Part shown: piece by piece, positions 41,439 to 55,554 of the stretch
How positions within the stretch are numbered: position 1 is the first letter of the stretch
Layout: each line of letters starts with the position of its first letter
Source of the DNA: Spiroplasma litorale
GTDB lineage: Bacteria; Bacillota_I; Bacilli_A; Mycoplasmatales; Mycoplasmataceae
Direction of reading: 5' to 3'
DNA length: 64,000 nt
NCBI RefSeq assembly: GCF_001267155.1
Contig: NZ_CP012357.1
Span: 806,001 to 870,000, forward strand
The notes under the pieces: model-generated
Told to the model about the DNA's origin: nothing
What the model saw: only the letters and a program-made list of their open reading frames with translations
Database searches by the model: none
Program-made: the position numbers and the translations under genes

Positions 41439-41996
41439 CTAGTTTGCTCTACCATAATACTTTCCATCATTTGTATTAACGATAATTTTTTCGCCTTCTT
41501 TAATAAATAATGGTACTGTAATTTCAATACCAGTCTCTAATACAGCTTTTTTTTGAGCACCACTTGTAGTATCGCCTTTAACTGCGGGTTCTACTTCAGT
41601 TACTGTTAACTCCATTTTTTCAGGAATAGTGATACCTAAAATCTCTCCATTATATTCTGTTAATTTAACTAATGTACCATCAGTTATAAACTTTAATTCT
41701 CATTCTAATTTAGTTGATGGAATTTCAACTTGTTCATATGTTTCTGTATCCATTAACATACATATATTTCCATCATTATATAAATATTGCATGTCTTTCT
41801 TTTCAATAAGAGCTTTATCGACTTTATCCCCACCTGTAAATGTTAAATCAACTCTTGCTCCTGTTCTTAAGTTTTTTACCTTTAAAGACACTTTACCTTG
41901 TTGTCTTCCTGTTTTAGAAAACGAATTTTCTAAAACTACAAAAATATTTCCATCATACAAGAATGTATTTCCTGGTCTTAAATCATTAACTAACAT
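41439..41996 (-). CDS. efp: Translation elongation factor P
   Basis: Relieves ribosome stalling at proline runs. 185 aa, three domains: N-terminal KOW-like 'LVNDLRPGNTFLYDG', then OB domains with 'GRQQGKVSLKVKNLRTG' around residue 32 (the tip that other species modify), and C-terminal 'PEKMELTVTEVEPAVKGDT' ending 'IVNTNDGKYYGRAN'. One UGA Trp. Confidence 0.96.
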
Positions 41997-42046
41997 GTTA
42001 TTTCTCCTTAATATGCTAACAAGTATTATTATATATAAAAAAAATA

Positions 42047-42997
42047 TTATTTAAATATCATACCAGGTTTTATAAACCCATTTTTTTGGTTGTAATATGT
42101 TGAAGCGGGAAGCATTTTTTTTCCTTGCCTTTGGATTTCAAGTATTCTTATAAACTTTGTTTTAGTAGCAACTACAATTCCTTTTTTATCAATTACAGCT
42201 ATTTCTCCTGGAAAAAACATTTTAAGTGGAATAATAACAAAATCATTTTCATCCATTAATGAGGTTTTTTTAATTTTAATTCTTTCATTATCTAAATAAG
42301 TAAAAGCAATGGGATTTGGAGATAAAGCTCTTACAAAATTATGTATTTTTTCATCTTCTTGATCTCAATTAATTTTTTCCTCGTCATTTTTTAAATTTAG
42401 TGCAAATGTTACATGATTCTCATCTTGTTTAACTGGTTCAATATTATTATTAAATATTTCAATAATATTTTCTTTAACAATTTCATACGCTAAATTTCCT
42501 AGTTTATCAAATAAGCTACCATTATCATCATTAATATCAATCGGTATTGATTTTTGAACATACACATCGCCTGCATCCATTTTTTTAACCATTTGCATTA
42601 ATGAAATTCCAGTTTCTTTATCACCATTCATTAAAGCAAATTGAACTGGACTACCACCTCTGTATTTAGGCAATAAGCTTGCATGAACATTAATACAATT
42701 TTTAAATAAATTAAGGACTGAGTCAGGAATAAATTGACCATAAGCACAAGTAATTAAATAATCTGCTTCAATGGACTCTAATTCATTTTTTATATCAATT
42801 ATTTTATTTGGCTGATAATAAGAATATCCATTTTCAATAGCATATTGTTTTATTGGAGATATGTTACTGTTTTTTTGTCTGCCAAAATTATTATCTGGTT
42901 GTGTGATAATAGCACAAATTTTAAACCCCATGTCTTCTAGTGCTTTAAGAGGTTTTAACGAAATACTTGGTGTACCACAATAAATTATTTTCTGCAC
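42047..42997 (-). CDS. fmt: Methionyl-tRNA formyltransferase
   Basis: Formylates initiator Met-tRNA with 10-formyl-THF. 316 aa. Formyl-transfer domain 'IIYCGTPSISLKPLKAL', catalytic 'NVHASLLPKYRGGSPVQFALMNG' (N-x-H) and 'MDAGDVY'; then the C-terminal OB domain 'RALSPNPIAFTY...LEIQRQGKKMLP'. GTG start, 13-base overlap with the DUF2779 gene; GGGAG lies 8 bases upstream. Confidence 0.94.
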
Positions 42998-45048
42998 ATT
43001 ATTCTCCCTTCTTTAATTTCAATATATTTACTTGCATAGTCAAAAATTCTTTGTAGTAATGCAACCATCGCTAACGTATCGCGATCACAATACTTCAACA
43101 TATCTTGCTTTAAAAATTTTTCAAATTCTTGGTGTGAAATGTAATCATCTAAATATTGTCTAAAAATTTTACTTGCATTATCACCTTTATTAATAACTAA
43201 ATCTTTATAAGAAAGATCTGGTGCCATAACAGGTTGTGTTTTTTTAATTGAGTATGAACCTTTAAAATCAGGGTGATATATTAATCAGTTGGTTTTTTTT
43301 CTTTTAAAGAATTCCATTAAATCAATAGTATTAGAGTAAATATATTTTAATGGTTCTGCAACTTCTGGAAACTGTATTATTGCATTTTTTAAAACTGTTC
43401 TTTCAAAAGATTTATTATAAGCCACATAAACACCTGGTCCAAATTCAAAACAATCTCTAATGAAATTATTTAAAAACTTTATTCTTGGATCTTTTTGTTC
43501 ATTAGCAATAAAATTTCTATGTTCAATTTTTTTTAAAGTTTTATAGTCAAAATCATGAGATATTAGTGTATGAATTGAGTATTGAAAAGGTATTTGTTGA
43601 TAAGAAAAAGAATTATTATATTTTGGAATTGCTCATTTAACAGTTTCAAAATCATACATATAAACTGGTGTATCTAAGTAATCACTAAGTAGTTTCATAA
43701 CTAAATTTAATCTGTTTCTATCAACTATTAAATTAGACCAGTTTGGATTATTATTTATTTTAGACTGAATCACTTTTATTAATCTTATTTCATCATCTTT
43801 AAATATTTGTTTACCATCAACAAAGTAATTTTTAGATTCTGGGTTGACTATATTTTTTATATCAACTTCATTACCAAATTCGTTATAAAGTAAAGCAGCT
43901 TTTTTCTTAAACCTAGTAAAGTCATATATACTGTAGTCATTTTGATCATATCAACTTACAACGTGGTGGCAATAGCTTCTTTTAAAACTCGCATCAATTT
44001 CTTTATAATCATATTTTAATTTTTTACATTCAGGTTCTAATAAAAATCTTTCATTATTGAAATCATTTTCCATGTCTTCAAAAATTTTATCTAAATTTAA
44101 TTTATTTTTTTCACCAAATATATTATTATAAATGTCAATGAAGTCTGGATATGATTTTGATGATTCAAGATAATTTACTGTTTTGATTAATCTATCATAG
44201 TCAATATCACTATCAATATATTTTTCTTCTATTTTATACGATTTTAACTTCGGTTCAATAATTTCATAGTAATCTGGACAATAGTATTTTTGCTCATCAA
44301 ATCTTTCACTTAATGGGGTTTTTTCTTGAATACTTCCTTTTATATATTCTGGATTAATAAGTCCAATATAGACATCATCAATTATAAATCCATTTTTTTC
44401 TAAAACATATTTTTGATAAATTACATCATAAAAATATTCTAAATTGGATTTTGTTGATGCTTTAAATTCAACAATCACAAAATGGTTATTACCCTTGTTG
44501 ATAAGCACATCACACTTAACCCTAAATCGATTATCAAATTCAAATGATGGTTCAAATAAATATAAATAATTATCATCTTTAATTATTTCTTTTGTTTTTT
44601 CTAAACTTTTAACAAAGTTAAAACTACTAAAATCATAAATTTTTTTGTTTGTATTGTTTTTTTGATTATATGCTTCTAACTTAGATTTATAATACTCAAT
44701 CGCAGCATTTCCAACTGAAAGGCCATCCTCAACAGTTTCATTTAATGGTGTTAAATTTTGAACACCAATATCATTTTCTTCATTTTCATTTATTAAAGCT
44801 TCTATATCATAGTCTAAGATTGAATTTTTATCCTTATAGTATTTATTATATACATCTAAAAAACTAAATTTTGTAGTATCAATATCTTCATCAAGATCAT
44901 CATCAGTTATTCCATGAATTACAATTAGTTCATTATTTAAATATGTTTTTGTTATATTTAAATTTTTTTCAGAGTAAAAAATTCATGCAATTTTGGGGCA
45001 CTCATTTAAATATACTTTAAAGTCTTCTTTTGATATTTTTCTTTTCAT
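42985..45048 (-). CDS. DUF2779 protein, probable nuclease with two nuclease-like halves
   Basis: 687 aa. N-terminus 'CPKIAWIF', followed by a region with 'RFRVKCDVLINKGNNHFVIVEFK', whose D and E-x-K look like a PD-(D/E)XK site (about 190-205). The C-terminal half (from about 420) starts 'MYDFETVKWAIP' and later has 'YCDRDTLAMVALL', like the D-E and D of a DEDD exonuclease. DUF2779 is an uncharacterised family; nuclease function is inference. Its last codons overlap fmt. Confidence 0.8.
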
Positions 45049-45090
45049 AAAACTTTCTACTTATTTAAAATATAAATATTTAAAATAATT

Positions 45091-45864
45091 TTAATTACTA
45101 TTTACATTGCTCAATTTAATTTTCATCATACTTGTAATTGAAAATATAATGAATATTGAAGCACAAACTACTAAAATAAATATAATTGGATTTATTAACA
45201 ACATTGATAAAGTAATTGCTCAAGAAGCAATTAATGTAAGTATATTTTTATAAAAAATATAGCTAAATAATAAAGTAATTAAAATAATAGATAATACAAT
45301 ATAAATTACTGATTTTAATACATTTCAATTACCTTGATTGTTTCGATAAATAAATAATATTTCGTTGACAATTACTAATATTGGTACAAAAATTAATACA
45401 AGAGAAGAAAATTTAAACATTAAATTTACATTACAAATAACATCCTCTTTATTTTGAGGTTGACTTATTAAGTACACTCTCATCAAAGAAATGCAATTAA
45501 TTACAAGAATTGATAATCCAAGTAATATTTTAATTACATTAACATCTTGGTTTATATAGTACATTAAAGCAAGATTTAATGTTGAACCAATTGAAGATAA
45601 ACTACAAAATATTAAAAATAAATTTTGTTTTTTAGTTTTGCAATAAAAAAATCAAACCATTATTGCTGCAATTAACATTAATATGCAAAGAGTATCAAAT
45701 GTAATTGATATTACATACTTAATTGTTTTTTCTCCTTGATTAATTGCTTCATTTAATAGAGTTGCATCAACAAGATAACCAAAAAAAACATTACTAAATA
45801 TTGCTATTATGCTCAATATTAAAACTGATAATAGCAAATATTTAACTTTTTCAAAGTTTTTCAT
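45091..45864 (-). CDS. Hypothetical seven-helix membrane protein
   Basis: 257 aa, almost wholly hydrophobic, with helices at about 10-32, 48-72, 80-102, 110-132, 145-172, 180-200 and 205-245, and short charged loops. GAGGTGA precedes ATG. Three UGA Trp codons. It shares no family I know. It lies between the DUF2779 gene and a small anchored coiled-coil gene. Confidence 0.7.
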
Positions 45865-45905
45865 TATTTCACCTCAAAATGATTTTACTACTATAAAAAA
45901 TAAAA

Positions 45906-45935
45906 AACTCTTTTAAATTTAAATATAAAAGAGTT
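45906..45935 (-). terminator. Terminator of the anchored coiled-coil gene
   Basis: AACTCTTTTA and TAAAAGAGTT form a 10-bp stem, after the stop at 45948. Confidence 0.7.
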
Positions 45936-45947
45936 CTATAAAATCAA

Positions 45948-46574
45948 TTATTTATTTCTTCTAGGTACAAACTTAACAGTAGTTTCTTTTAATGCCTTAT
46001 CAATTTGGTTTGTTGCATTAACATCTTTTTTTTGTTTTTCTTTTTCAGTCTTAAGGTTTTTAATTTCATTTTTCATTTGATTTTTTTGTTCTATTAATCG
46101 AATCTTTTCTTCATCTTTTAGAACTTTTTTTTCTTCTTTTGTTAATTTAACTTGTTTTTCTGCTATAGCAATTCTTTTTCTAGTGTCTTCTAGTTCAAGT
46201 TCTTTATTAACTTGTCAAGCAGTTGTATAGTTTTTCTTACCTTCTTTTGTTGTTATTCCTTCAACTTCAAAAGAACGTGTTGTCATTAAAGAGTTTGTCT
46301 TAGCTTCGTAAATGTTTACAACCACATCAAATACGTCTCTATACTTATACTCAGGTCCTTTACGTGCATATACTTTTTCATATTCTAATTTAATATTTTT
46401 TAAATTATTTGTTTTTGAAAGATAACTTTTTATTTCTTCACGTACAATTTTTTTACGCTTTTGTTGCTCTACTTTTTGAGCTTTCTTACTTGTTATTGAT
46501 GAAATTACAATAAAAACCAAAACTATTACTATTACCACACCAATAATAACTGGGGTCATTAATTCGCTACTCAT
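45948..46574 (-). CDS. Membrane-anchored coiled-coil protein
   Basis: 208 aa. One N-terminal helix (about 7-28, VIIGVVIVIVLVFIVISS), then a basic linker, a short mixed alpha/beta part (about 45-115, 'DVFDVVVNIYEAKTNSLMTTRSFEVEG') and a strongly charged coiled coil (about 125-190), ending 'KFVPRRNK'. The body should lie in the cytoplasm. One UGA Trp. Function unknown; such anchors can organise membrane or cytoskeleton. Confidence 0.75.
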
Positions 46575-46610
46575 AAATCTTCTCCTTAATATATATAATT
46601 TTACAATAAA

Positions 46611-47744
46611 TTAGCTAAAAACACTATCAATTACACCACCACCAAGACAAACTTCATTTAAGTAAAGTACTGCTTGTTGACCTTCTGTAATTGCTCTCAA
46701 AGGTTCTGTAAAATAAATTTCTATATCGTTTGTTCCACTTAAAATTTTAACATATACATTTACATCTTCTTGTCGATATCTAAACTTCGCATTACAATTT
46801 AATTTATCAGCACCAAAATTATTTTGAAAGTTTATGATTCAATTAAAATTTTTAACTATACATTTTTTAGAATATAAATATTTTTGCTCACTTAAACAAG
46901 AAACATACAATATTTTATTTTCTATATCTTTTTTCGCTACATAATAAGGTTCTTTATTACCACCCAAATTCAATCCTTTTCTTTGACCTATTGTATAATA
47001 CATTATACCAATATGCTTTCCTAAAACTTTGTTTGTTTCAATATCAATTATATCTCCAGGCATATTTGGAATATAATTTTGAAGAAATTTTGTAAAATTT
47101 CTTTCCCCAATGAAACAAATCCCAGTTGAATCTTTTTTTTGAGCTACTACAAGTTTGTTTTCATGTGCTATTTCTCTTATTTTGGTCTTTAGATAATTGT
47201 AAAGTGGAAATAGTGTTTTAGATAATTGATATTGATTCAAGTCTGATAAAAAGTATGATTGATCTTTATCAATATCCTTTGCTTTTAATAATTGATACTC
47301 TTTTTTTTCTGAATTATAAATGACACCAGCATAATGACCCATCGCAATATAATCAGCACCAAGATTTTTGATTGCATAATTTAAAAACATATTAAATTTT
47401 ATAAACTTATTACACAAAATATCTGGATTAGGAGTACGCCCTTTTTTATATTCTTCAATAAAATATTTAAAAACTAAATCTCAGTATTCTTTAATAAAAT
47501 CAACTCTATGTAATTTTACATTTAACTGATTAGCAACTTGTAAAGCATCATTATAATCAATTTCTTGAGGGCAAACTTCACCCTTTAAATTATTTCCTAA
47601 AATATCGTTGTTTAGATTGCTATCCCAATTGCGCATAAATAAAGCTTCAACTAAATAACCTTCATCTTGAAGTAACTTTACAGCAACCGCTGAATCTACT
47701 CCTCCACTTAATCCAACAATAACCTTTTTTTTAATATTAATCAC
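46611..47744 (-). CDS. mnmA: tRNA-specific 2-thiouridylase
   Basis: Thiolates U34 of Lys, Glu and Gln tRNAs. 377 aa. PP-loop '[14 protein letters not shown]', '[16 protein letters not shown]' with the first Cys, 'MGHYAG', 'KDQSYFL', and the second Cys in '[12 protein letters not shown]'. The start is likely GTG at 47744, directly after the TAG of the preceding gene, with no gap; AUU a few codons on is another choice because AGGTGA would serve it. Two UGA Trp codons. Confidence 0.93.
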
Positions 47745-49133
47745 CTATTTTTTAGTTTCTTTTTTTAATCTTTTTTTTTCTTTTTTTGCTATTTTTGCAA
47801 TGCTTTTAACATATTTTTGGTCATCGAGTAAACTTTCAAAATCGCTAAATTGAATAATTTCTTTTTGAGTTTCATCATTTTTAATTTTTTTTGCTTTTTG
47901 AACAATACTACTTAATAATTGTGTAGTGTCTGATGATTTATTTTCAAACATAGATTTTATTTGATCTTTTAGTTCTTGTTTAGAACTATAGTTGTTTAAC
48001 ACTTTATTAAAATCATCTAAAGTGTCACTAACTGTATACTCGTAGTCATTTGTTATCGGTGTACGTCCTTTTTTCTTTTTATTTAATCCTGGTATTTCAG
48101 AATCAATATCTTCTAATTTTGTAACGTTAATTGTTTGATTTACTGACTCATTTTGTTTTTGGGGTTTTATTTCAACATTTTCTTCAAAGTTTTCCTTAAC
48201 TACTGGTTCAGATTCATTATTTACCTTTTTATCATTATTTGTTTCAGATGAATCTTCACTTAATTTGTCATAAAACTTACCAAAACTCTTTTGTAAGTCA
48301 CTAAAAAAATCCTGATCTTCTTTTGTCATATTTTCTGAAAAAACTTGGGTATTATTTTGTTTTTTAAATTCTTCAAATGCTGTTTTGTCTTTTGTGAAGT
48401 CTTTATCATGAAGAAATGTTTTGAATCTAGATTTTTGAAAATCTGAACGTAATTTTGTCCTCATTTTTGAGAAGTTATTTTTAATTTCATCCATGTTAAT
48501 AATTGTTGTATTTTCAGTATTTTCTTTTTTATCAGTTTTTTCGTTATCAGAAACTTTATCCATTGTCACTGTTTTATCTTTTTTAAATAGACTTTTTTGT
48601 TCTTTTTCAAATTCATTACTAGAATATAAATTTTGAGTTGCTAATTTATCATATAATTTTTGATCATTTTTTGTTTGCTCATCTGCTAGTTTATAATTTT
48701 TGAAATTATCTTGTAATTTTAAGTCTACATTTAGTTTATTTAATAAATTTTCTTTATCAATTTGTTCTTGTTCATAAGTAGCTCTTCTTAAATTAATAAT
48801 TTCTTCTCTTATTCTTGATTGTTTGTGCTGAGAACTTTTATCTAATATACTAAATGTTTCATATTTTGGTTTTTGAAGATCAAATTTATTAAAAGTAAAA
48901 GTTTTTTCCGTTGGTCTAAAAAAATTAGAATTCGGATTTTGGATAAGTGATATTTTATTATTTTTACTTATTTTATCAATTTCATTAATATCAATTGTTC
49001 TATCAAAGTCAACTGTTGCAGTTATGTTTGTATCTTCTTCAAATCAAAATTTGTCATCATCATAACTATCGTCTTCACGAACTCCATCATAGTCTTCTCT
49101 TACTATTTTTAACACTTTAATTTTGTCAGACAT
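47745..49133 (-). CDS. Highly charged cytoplasmic protein, translationally coupled to mnmA
   Basis: 462 aa, open from ATG 49133 to TAG 47745, including one UGA Trp early. No membrane helix. Rich in Asp, Glu, Lys, Asn and Ser, with long predicted helices (about 100-180, 'REEIINLRRATYEQEQIDKE') and a basic C-terminal end ('KIAKKEKKRLKKETKK'). No domain recognised. Its stop codon abuts the mnmA start, so ribosomes may pass from one to the other. Could be a scaffold or cytoskeletal protein, but that is only a guess from composition. Confidence 0.75.
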
Positions 49134-49161
49134 TATATTATTCACCTACTTTATTCAAAAA

Positions 49162-50028
49162 TTATCTTTTTTTATGTCATTTAAATGTTAATGAAGTTAT
49201 AACAAATAAAAATACAATTATCAATAGAGAGCCTACAACTGGTTGTCAAGTACTTGTAAAATCAGCAAATGTAATTGGTTGATTATCATCTCACCTACCC
49301 GTATTAAACCCAGCAGAATTTCAATCACCTTTTTTATATTGTGAAAATAATAGTAATGAAACTGGATATTTTAAAGGTATAAAATATGTAAAAATTCTAA
49401 TTCCCTCACTAGTTTCATATAATCTAGGATCGAGCATTATACCTGAAAAAAATATGCAAATAAAGTATATTATCATTGAAATACCTTCATTAGCACCCGA
49501 ATCACTTAAGTTACCACCAATCAATGTAGCTATACCAATAGTCATTAAGTTAATTAAGCTTATCGCTAGAATAAAATACCCTCAATTCATGTTTTTGTAT
49601 AATTCTAGAACATCATTTTGACCAATCGCTATTCCTGCAACAAGTTCAACAAGAACCCCAGATCAACCAACCAAAAAATAAAAAACTCAAATACATAAAA
49701 CAAAACTTTTTTTACTTATTCCTGTTGTGTCTACTCTTTTTAAAAAAATTGAGTTTTTTCATTCCACAATTGAAGATGATAGTGAAGTCAATATTGTTAA
49801 ACAAGGTAGTGCAACATATCCTAGGATTGCAGTTCCTTTTGAACTATAACTACTAGAAAATAGAAAATAGAATAATGTTGTAAAAAATATTGGAATTATA
49901 TACGTAAATAATGGACCTCTCATATTTTTATAAAATGATTTACCTACTAATTTAAATAATTGTGTAAAAACAAGCATATTTTGTTTTATTGAAAAACTTA
50001 TTTCTTCTTTTTTAGATTTATTTTTCAT
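49162..50028 (-). CDS. ABC-2 type exporter permease
   Basis: 288 aa. A cytoplasmic start (MKNKSKKEEISFSIKQ), then about six helices in the ABC-2 pattern: 'PLFTYIIPIFFTTLFYFLF', 'ALPCLTILTSLS', a middle pair, 'GISMIIYFICIFFSGIMLDP' and a final helix before 'TFKWHKKR'. The start at 50028 is preferred over a GTG at 50037, since AAAGGTGA lies 7 bases upstream. It overlaps the end of the ATPase gene. UGA Trp occurs several times. Confidence 0.85.
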
Positions 50029-50722
50029 TAAGTTCACCTTTATAAAATTTTTCCATTAAATCTCTTACAGTTTTATATTCTTTTCTTATATCTTCAATAC
50101 TTTTATCCATTAAAACTATTTTATTATCAATAATAATAACCCTACTACATAATTTATCTATTTCCTCAGGATGATGCGAAACAATTAAAAGAGTTTGCTT
50201 GTTTGAAACTTTGTTTTTAAAAAATTCTAGAATTTTAAATTGTAATTCCATATCTAAACCAGTTGTTAATTCATCTAGGATTATAATTTTTGGGTCATTA
50301 ATTATCGACAATAAAGCATTAAATCTTTGCTTTTGACCACCACTTAATTTATTTAAAGGAGTTTTAAAAAAGTCTTTAATTTCAAATGTACTATCTAATT
50401 CTTCAAACTTTTCTTTTGTAAAATTTGGAAAAACAGTTAAATAGAATTCTATTATATCTTTAGCACACAAGCCAGAAGGCCAATTGCCTTCTTGAAATTG
50501 AATTCCAATTTCTTTTTTTAAATCTTTATCAATATTTATTTTTACATTACCTTTTGTAGGTTTTGAAATGTTGGCAATTATTTCTACTAATGTTGTTTTA
50601 CCAGCACCATTTTTACCTAGAATTGCAACGGCTTCACCTTCGTTGATATCTAAAGAAATATTATCTAAAATTGTTTTATTTTTATAACTTTTAGTTAAGT
50701 TTTTTATTTCAATCAGTTTCAT
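50018..50722 (-). CDS. ABC transporter ATP-binding protein, exporter type
   Basis: 234 aa. Walker A 'ILGKNGAGKTTLVEI', Q-loop 'GIQFQEGNWPSGLCAKD', signature 'LSGGQKQRFNALL', Walker B 'IIILDELTTGLDMEL', switch 'IVSHHPEEI'. CcmA/NatA-like, paired with the ABC-2 permease whose start it overlaps by 11 bases. Substrate unknown; could be a drug, lipid or peptide. AAAGGAG before ATG. Confidence 0.9.
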   Translation of the reverse strand: MKLIEIKNLTKSYKNKTILDNISLDINEGEAVAILGKNGAGKTTLVEIIANISKPTKGNVKINIDKDLKKEIGIQFQEGNWPSGLCAKDIIEFYLTVFPNFTKEKFEELDSTFEIKDFFKTPLNKLSGGQKQRFNALLSIINDPKIIILDELTTGLDMELQFKILEFFKNKVSNKQTLLIVSHHPEEIDKLCSRVIIIDNKIVLMDKSIEDIRKEYKTVRDLMEKFYKGELNEK

Positions 50723-50834
50723 AAAATCTCCTTTTATTATTTTAACATTTTTGGACTAACAAAAGTGAAATTATAGGCTATTAAAAGTTTACAAATAATA
50801 ATATTTAAATAAAAAAATCAAATTAAATTTGATT

Positions 50835-51983
50835 TTATTCTTTTATATTATTATCAATTTTAAATTTTGATTCTTTTTTTAATAATTCAAATGCCGCTTT
50901 TTCAGATGATGTGATTTCATCAGGAATTACAATATTAACATAAAGCAACAAGTTACCACGATGTGAACTTTTTACCCCTTTATATAGACCAAGATTTTTT
51001 AATGTAAGTACATCTCCATTTTTTAGCCCTTTTGGAATTTTTACAGTTTTTTCACCATCAAGTGTATCAAATTTTATTTCATTACATAATAGTGCATCTA
51101 AATAACTAACATCAAATTTGAATTTTATATCATACTCATTTATTATTGATAATTTTTTTGAAGCTTTTAACTCAATGTTTACATAAACATTGCCTTTTGC
51201 TTTAGATTTTGTTGAATAGTTTCCAACATTTCTCATAACAATTTGTTGTCCTGGTGTCAATCCTTTTGGTATTGGTATTTTAATTGTTTTATTTTTTACA
51301 TAACAACCATCACCTTTACATTCTTTGCAAGGATTTTTAATTATTTGACCTTCACCTTTACACTTTGGACAAGTTTGTTGTGTTTGGAATTTTGCAATTC
51401 CCATATCTTGAACAACAGCAACAACCCCTTGACCTTTACATACGTCACAAGTTGTAATGTCAGATTTTGAAGCTGCACCAATTCCATTACATTTTTCACA
51501 CTCACAAACAAGATCTAAATTTACTTCTTTATCAACACCATTTAATAGTTCACTAATAGATAAATTAATTTCTAAAATTATATCCTTAGCCCTGCTAGAG
51601 TGTGAATTTGAACTTCTTGAACCTGATGAAAACCCAGATCCACCTCCGCCAAAGAAAGATGAGAAAATGTCAGAGAAGAAATCATTTCCTCCTCCACCCA
51701 TATTTGAGAAGAAGTCACTAAATCCAGATCCAAATCCACTAAATGAAGATCCAAATCCACTTAAACCATCATGTCCAAATTGATCATAGGCTTTTCTTTT
51801 TTTATCATCTAATAAAACTTCTGCAGCTTCTGTTGCTTCTTTAAACTTTTCTTCTGCATCAGCTTCTTTAGAAATATCTGGGTGGTATTTTTTAGCTAAT
51901 TTACGATATGCTTTTTTAATATCATCTTCTGTAGCGTTTTTAGGCACACCTAGTACTTCATAATAATCACGCTTTTTTGCCAT
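50835..51983 (-). CDS. dnaJ: Chaperone DnaJ
   Basis: 382 aa. J domain with '[17 protein letters not shown]' (HPD), a Gly/Phe/Ser-rich linker (about 75-130), four zinc-finger CxxCxGxG repeats ([32 protein letters not shown]), then the C-terminal substrate domains. No UGA. Works with DnaK, encoded directly upstream. Good AAGGAG. Confidence 0.97.
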   Translation of the reverse strand: MAKKRDYYEVLGVPKNATEDDIKKAYRKLAKKYHPDISKEADAEEKFKEATEAAEVLLDDKKRKAYDQFGHDGLSGFGSSFSGFGSGFSDFFSNMGGGGNDFFSDIFSSFFGGGGSGFSSGSRSSNSHSSRAKDIILEINLSISELLNGVDKEVNLDLVCECEKCNGIGAASKSDITTCDVCKGQGVVAVVQDMGIAKFQTQQTCPKCKGEGQIIKNPCKECKGDGCYVKNKTIKIPIPKGLTPGQQIVMRNVGNYSTKSKAKGNVYVNIELKASKKLSIINEYDIKFKFDVSYLDALLCNEIKFDTLDGEKTVKIPKGLKNGDVLTLKNLGLYKGVKSSHRGNLLLYVNIVIPDEITSSEKAAFELLKKESKFKIDNNIKE

Positions 51984-52040
51984 TATAAACTCCTTAATCT
52001 ATTAACAAAAAACAACCTAAGTTGTTTCTTAATAATTTAA

Positions 52041-53849
<1,809 letters not shown>

Positions 53850-53854
53850 CTATA

Positions 53855-54493
53855 TTATTTTGCTACTTTAACATTAGCGTGTTTAATAACTCTATCGTAC
53901 ATTTTATAACCGTTTGAAATTACATTTGTAACTTTACCACTACTATATTTATCAGTTTCAATTTGTTCGATCGCTGAGTGAATTTCAGGATCAAAATCGT
54001 CACCTTCTTTTACAGCAATTATTGAAATTCCTGAATTAGTTAATGCTTGGTCAATTTGATTAATAATCATTTCAAAACCCATTAAATAATTTTTTATCTC
54101 AGGATTATCAGGAGATGTTTTTAAAACACTTCTGAACATATCAATTGCTGGTAGTATATTTGCGGCTAGCTTTTCTCCGGCATATTTTTTTACTAGCACA
54201 TACTCATTTTGAAATCTTTTAACTGTATTTTGATTATCTGCTACAGCCATTAATTTCTCTTCTTCTAATTTTTGATTTTTTTCAATTAATTCAACAAGGA
54301 AGAGTTCTAATTTTTCAATATCACTTAAATTTTTTATATCTTTTTCTTCAACTTGTTCTGTTTTTTTATCTTTATTTTTTTCAACATTTTCATGATTTTT
54401 ATCAACTTTTTTATCAATTGAATTGGTTTTTTCAAGTTTAATCTTTAACTTATTAATAAGTTCGAAAATGTCCTTACTGTTTTTTATATCCAT
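53855..54493 (-). CDS. grpE: Nucleotide exchange factor GrpE
   Basis: 212 aa. A charged N-terminal part (about 1-65, Lys/Glu-rich) leads to the coiled coil and the beta head with 'FDPEIHSAIEQIETDKYSSGKVTNVISNGYKMYDRVIKHANVKV', the family signature. No UGA. The start overlaps the hrcA tail: its GGAGAGGAG lies in the last hrcA codons. Confidence 0.95.
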   Translation of the reverse strand: MDIKNSKDIFELINKLKIKLEKTNSIDKKVDKNHENVEKNKDKKTEQVEEKDIKNLSDIEKLELFLVELIEKNQKLEEEKLMAVADNQNTVKRFQNEYVLVKKYAGEKLAANILPAIDMFRSVLKTSPDNPEIKNYLMGFEMIINQIDQALTNSGISIIAVKEGDDFDPEIHSAIEQIETDKYSSGKVTNVISNGYKMYDRVIKHANVKVAK

Positions 54494-54495
54494 AT

Positions 54496-55515
54496 TTACT
54501 CCTCTCCTAAAAACTTGCTTTTTATTTTTTTACTGATTCAATCTAATAAATCTGAAACTTTGTCATACTCAATTCTTTTTGGTCCAATTAGAGCAAGTGC
54601 TGCTTTACTTCCTGACTGAGTTGTAAAATCAGTTTTTACAACTGCAATGTCATCATTTTCAATACCTGTTTCACTTCCAATTTCAAAAGATGGTTTTGAA
54701 TTTTTTTTACTTTGAGAACTGAACCATGCAAATGGTGAAGCACTTTCAATAAATTCAATAATGCTTTTGATTTTTTTTGGATCATTGAACTCTGGGTTTT
54801 CTAATAAGTATTTAACTCCACTTGTTTTAGATTTATTTGATTCTGTATGAATCAATGCGCCAACTAGCGTTTGAAGAATAAACTCATATTTTTTTACTTG
54901 TTTTTTTAATATTGGGATTATTACTTGAGACTTTGTTTCTATTTCAGAAATCTTAGAATTAACTAATCTTTCATTAAATAAATCTATCGAAATCATCAAA
55001 TCTTTTAAGGCAAATTGTTCTAAATTGATTGTTTTGTTTTGAATTTGACCGTTTGACAACACAAATAACACTGCTGCTTTATTTTGAGTTAGTTGAATTA
55101 ATTCAACTTTTGATAAAGTTATATCCTCAAATTCATTTGAAGTAACAACAACTGCTGCTAGTTTTGTCATTTCACTAATTAAATTAGAAGTTTTATCTAA
55201 AATTTCATCAACTGATAAATCTCTTTTTGCAAATATTTTTTCAATTTTTGATTTTATATCATCATAATTGTTAACTTTCATAAGGTTATCAACATAATAT
55301 CTATAACCTTTTGTTGAAGGAACTCTTCCTGATGATGTATGGGCCTTTTCGATATATCCTTGCTCTTCTAAAAAGGCTGATTCATTTCTAATTGTAGCTG
55401 GTGAAATTTCAATTTGAATTACTTCATGTATTCTTTTAGAACCAACTGGAGATGCTGTTTTAATGTATTCCTCAATTATTGCCTTAAGAATTTGATCTTG
55501 ACGTTTAGTTAGCAT
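54496..55515 (-). CDS. hrcA: Heat-inducible transcription repressor HrcA
   Basis: 339 aa from the second ATG (55515), which has better spacing to GGAGGG than the first (55518). N-terminal winged helix 'LTKRQDQILKAIIEEYIKTASPVGSK' and 'SPATIRNESAFLEEQGYIEKAHTSSGRVPSTKGYRYYVD', which is typical. Central GAF-like and C-terminal 'VALIGPKR'-type ('LALIGPKRIEYDKV') parts present. Binds CIRCE; its own operon has one at 55555-55581. C-terminus lies after a UGA Trp. Confidence 0.95.
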
Positions 55516-55554
55516 CATAACCCTCCATTAAAAACACACAATCATAGTTTACCA

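Noticed and set aside
51457-51783. 108-codon plus-strand frame opposite dnaJ
   Set aside because: It is the antisense of the Gly/Ser-rich linker of DnaJ; Pro-rich composition comes from that, and it has no ribosome site.
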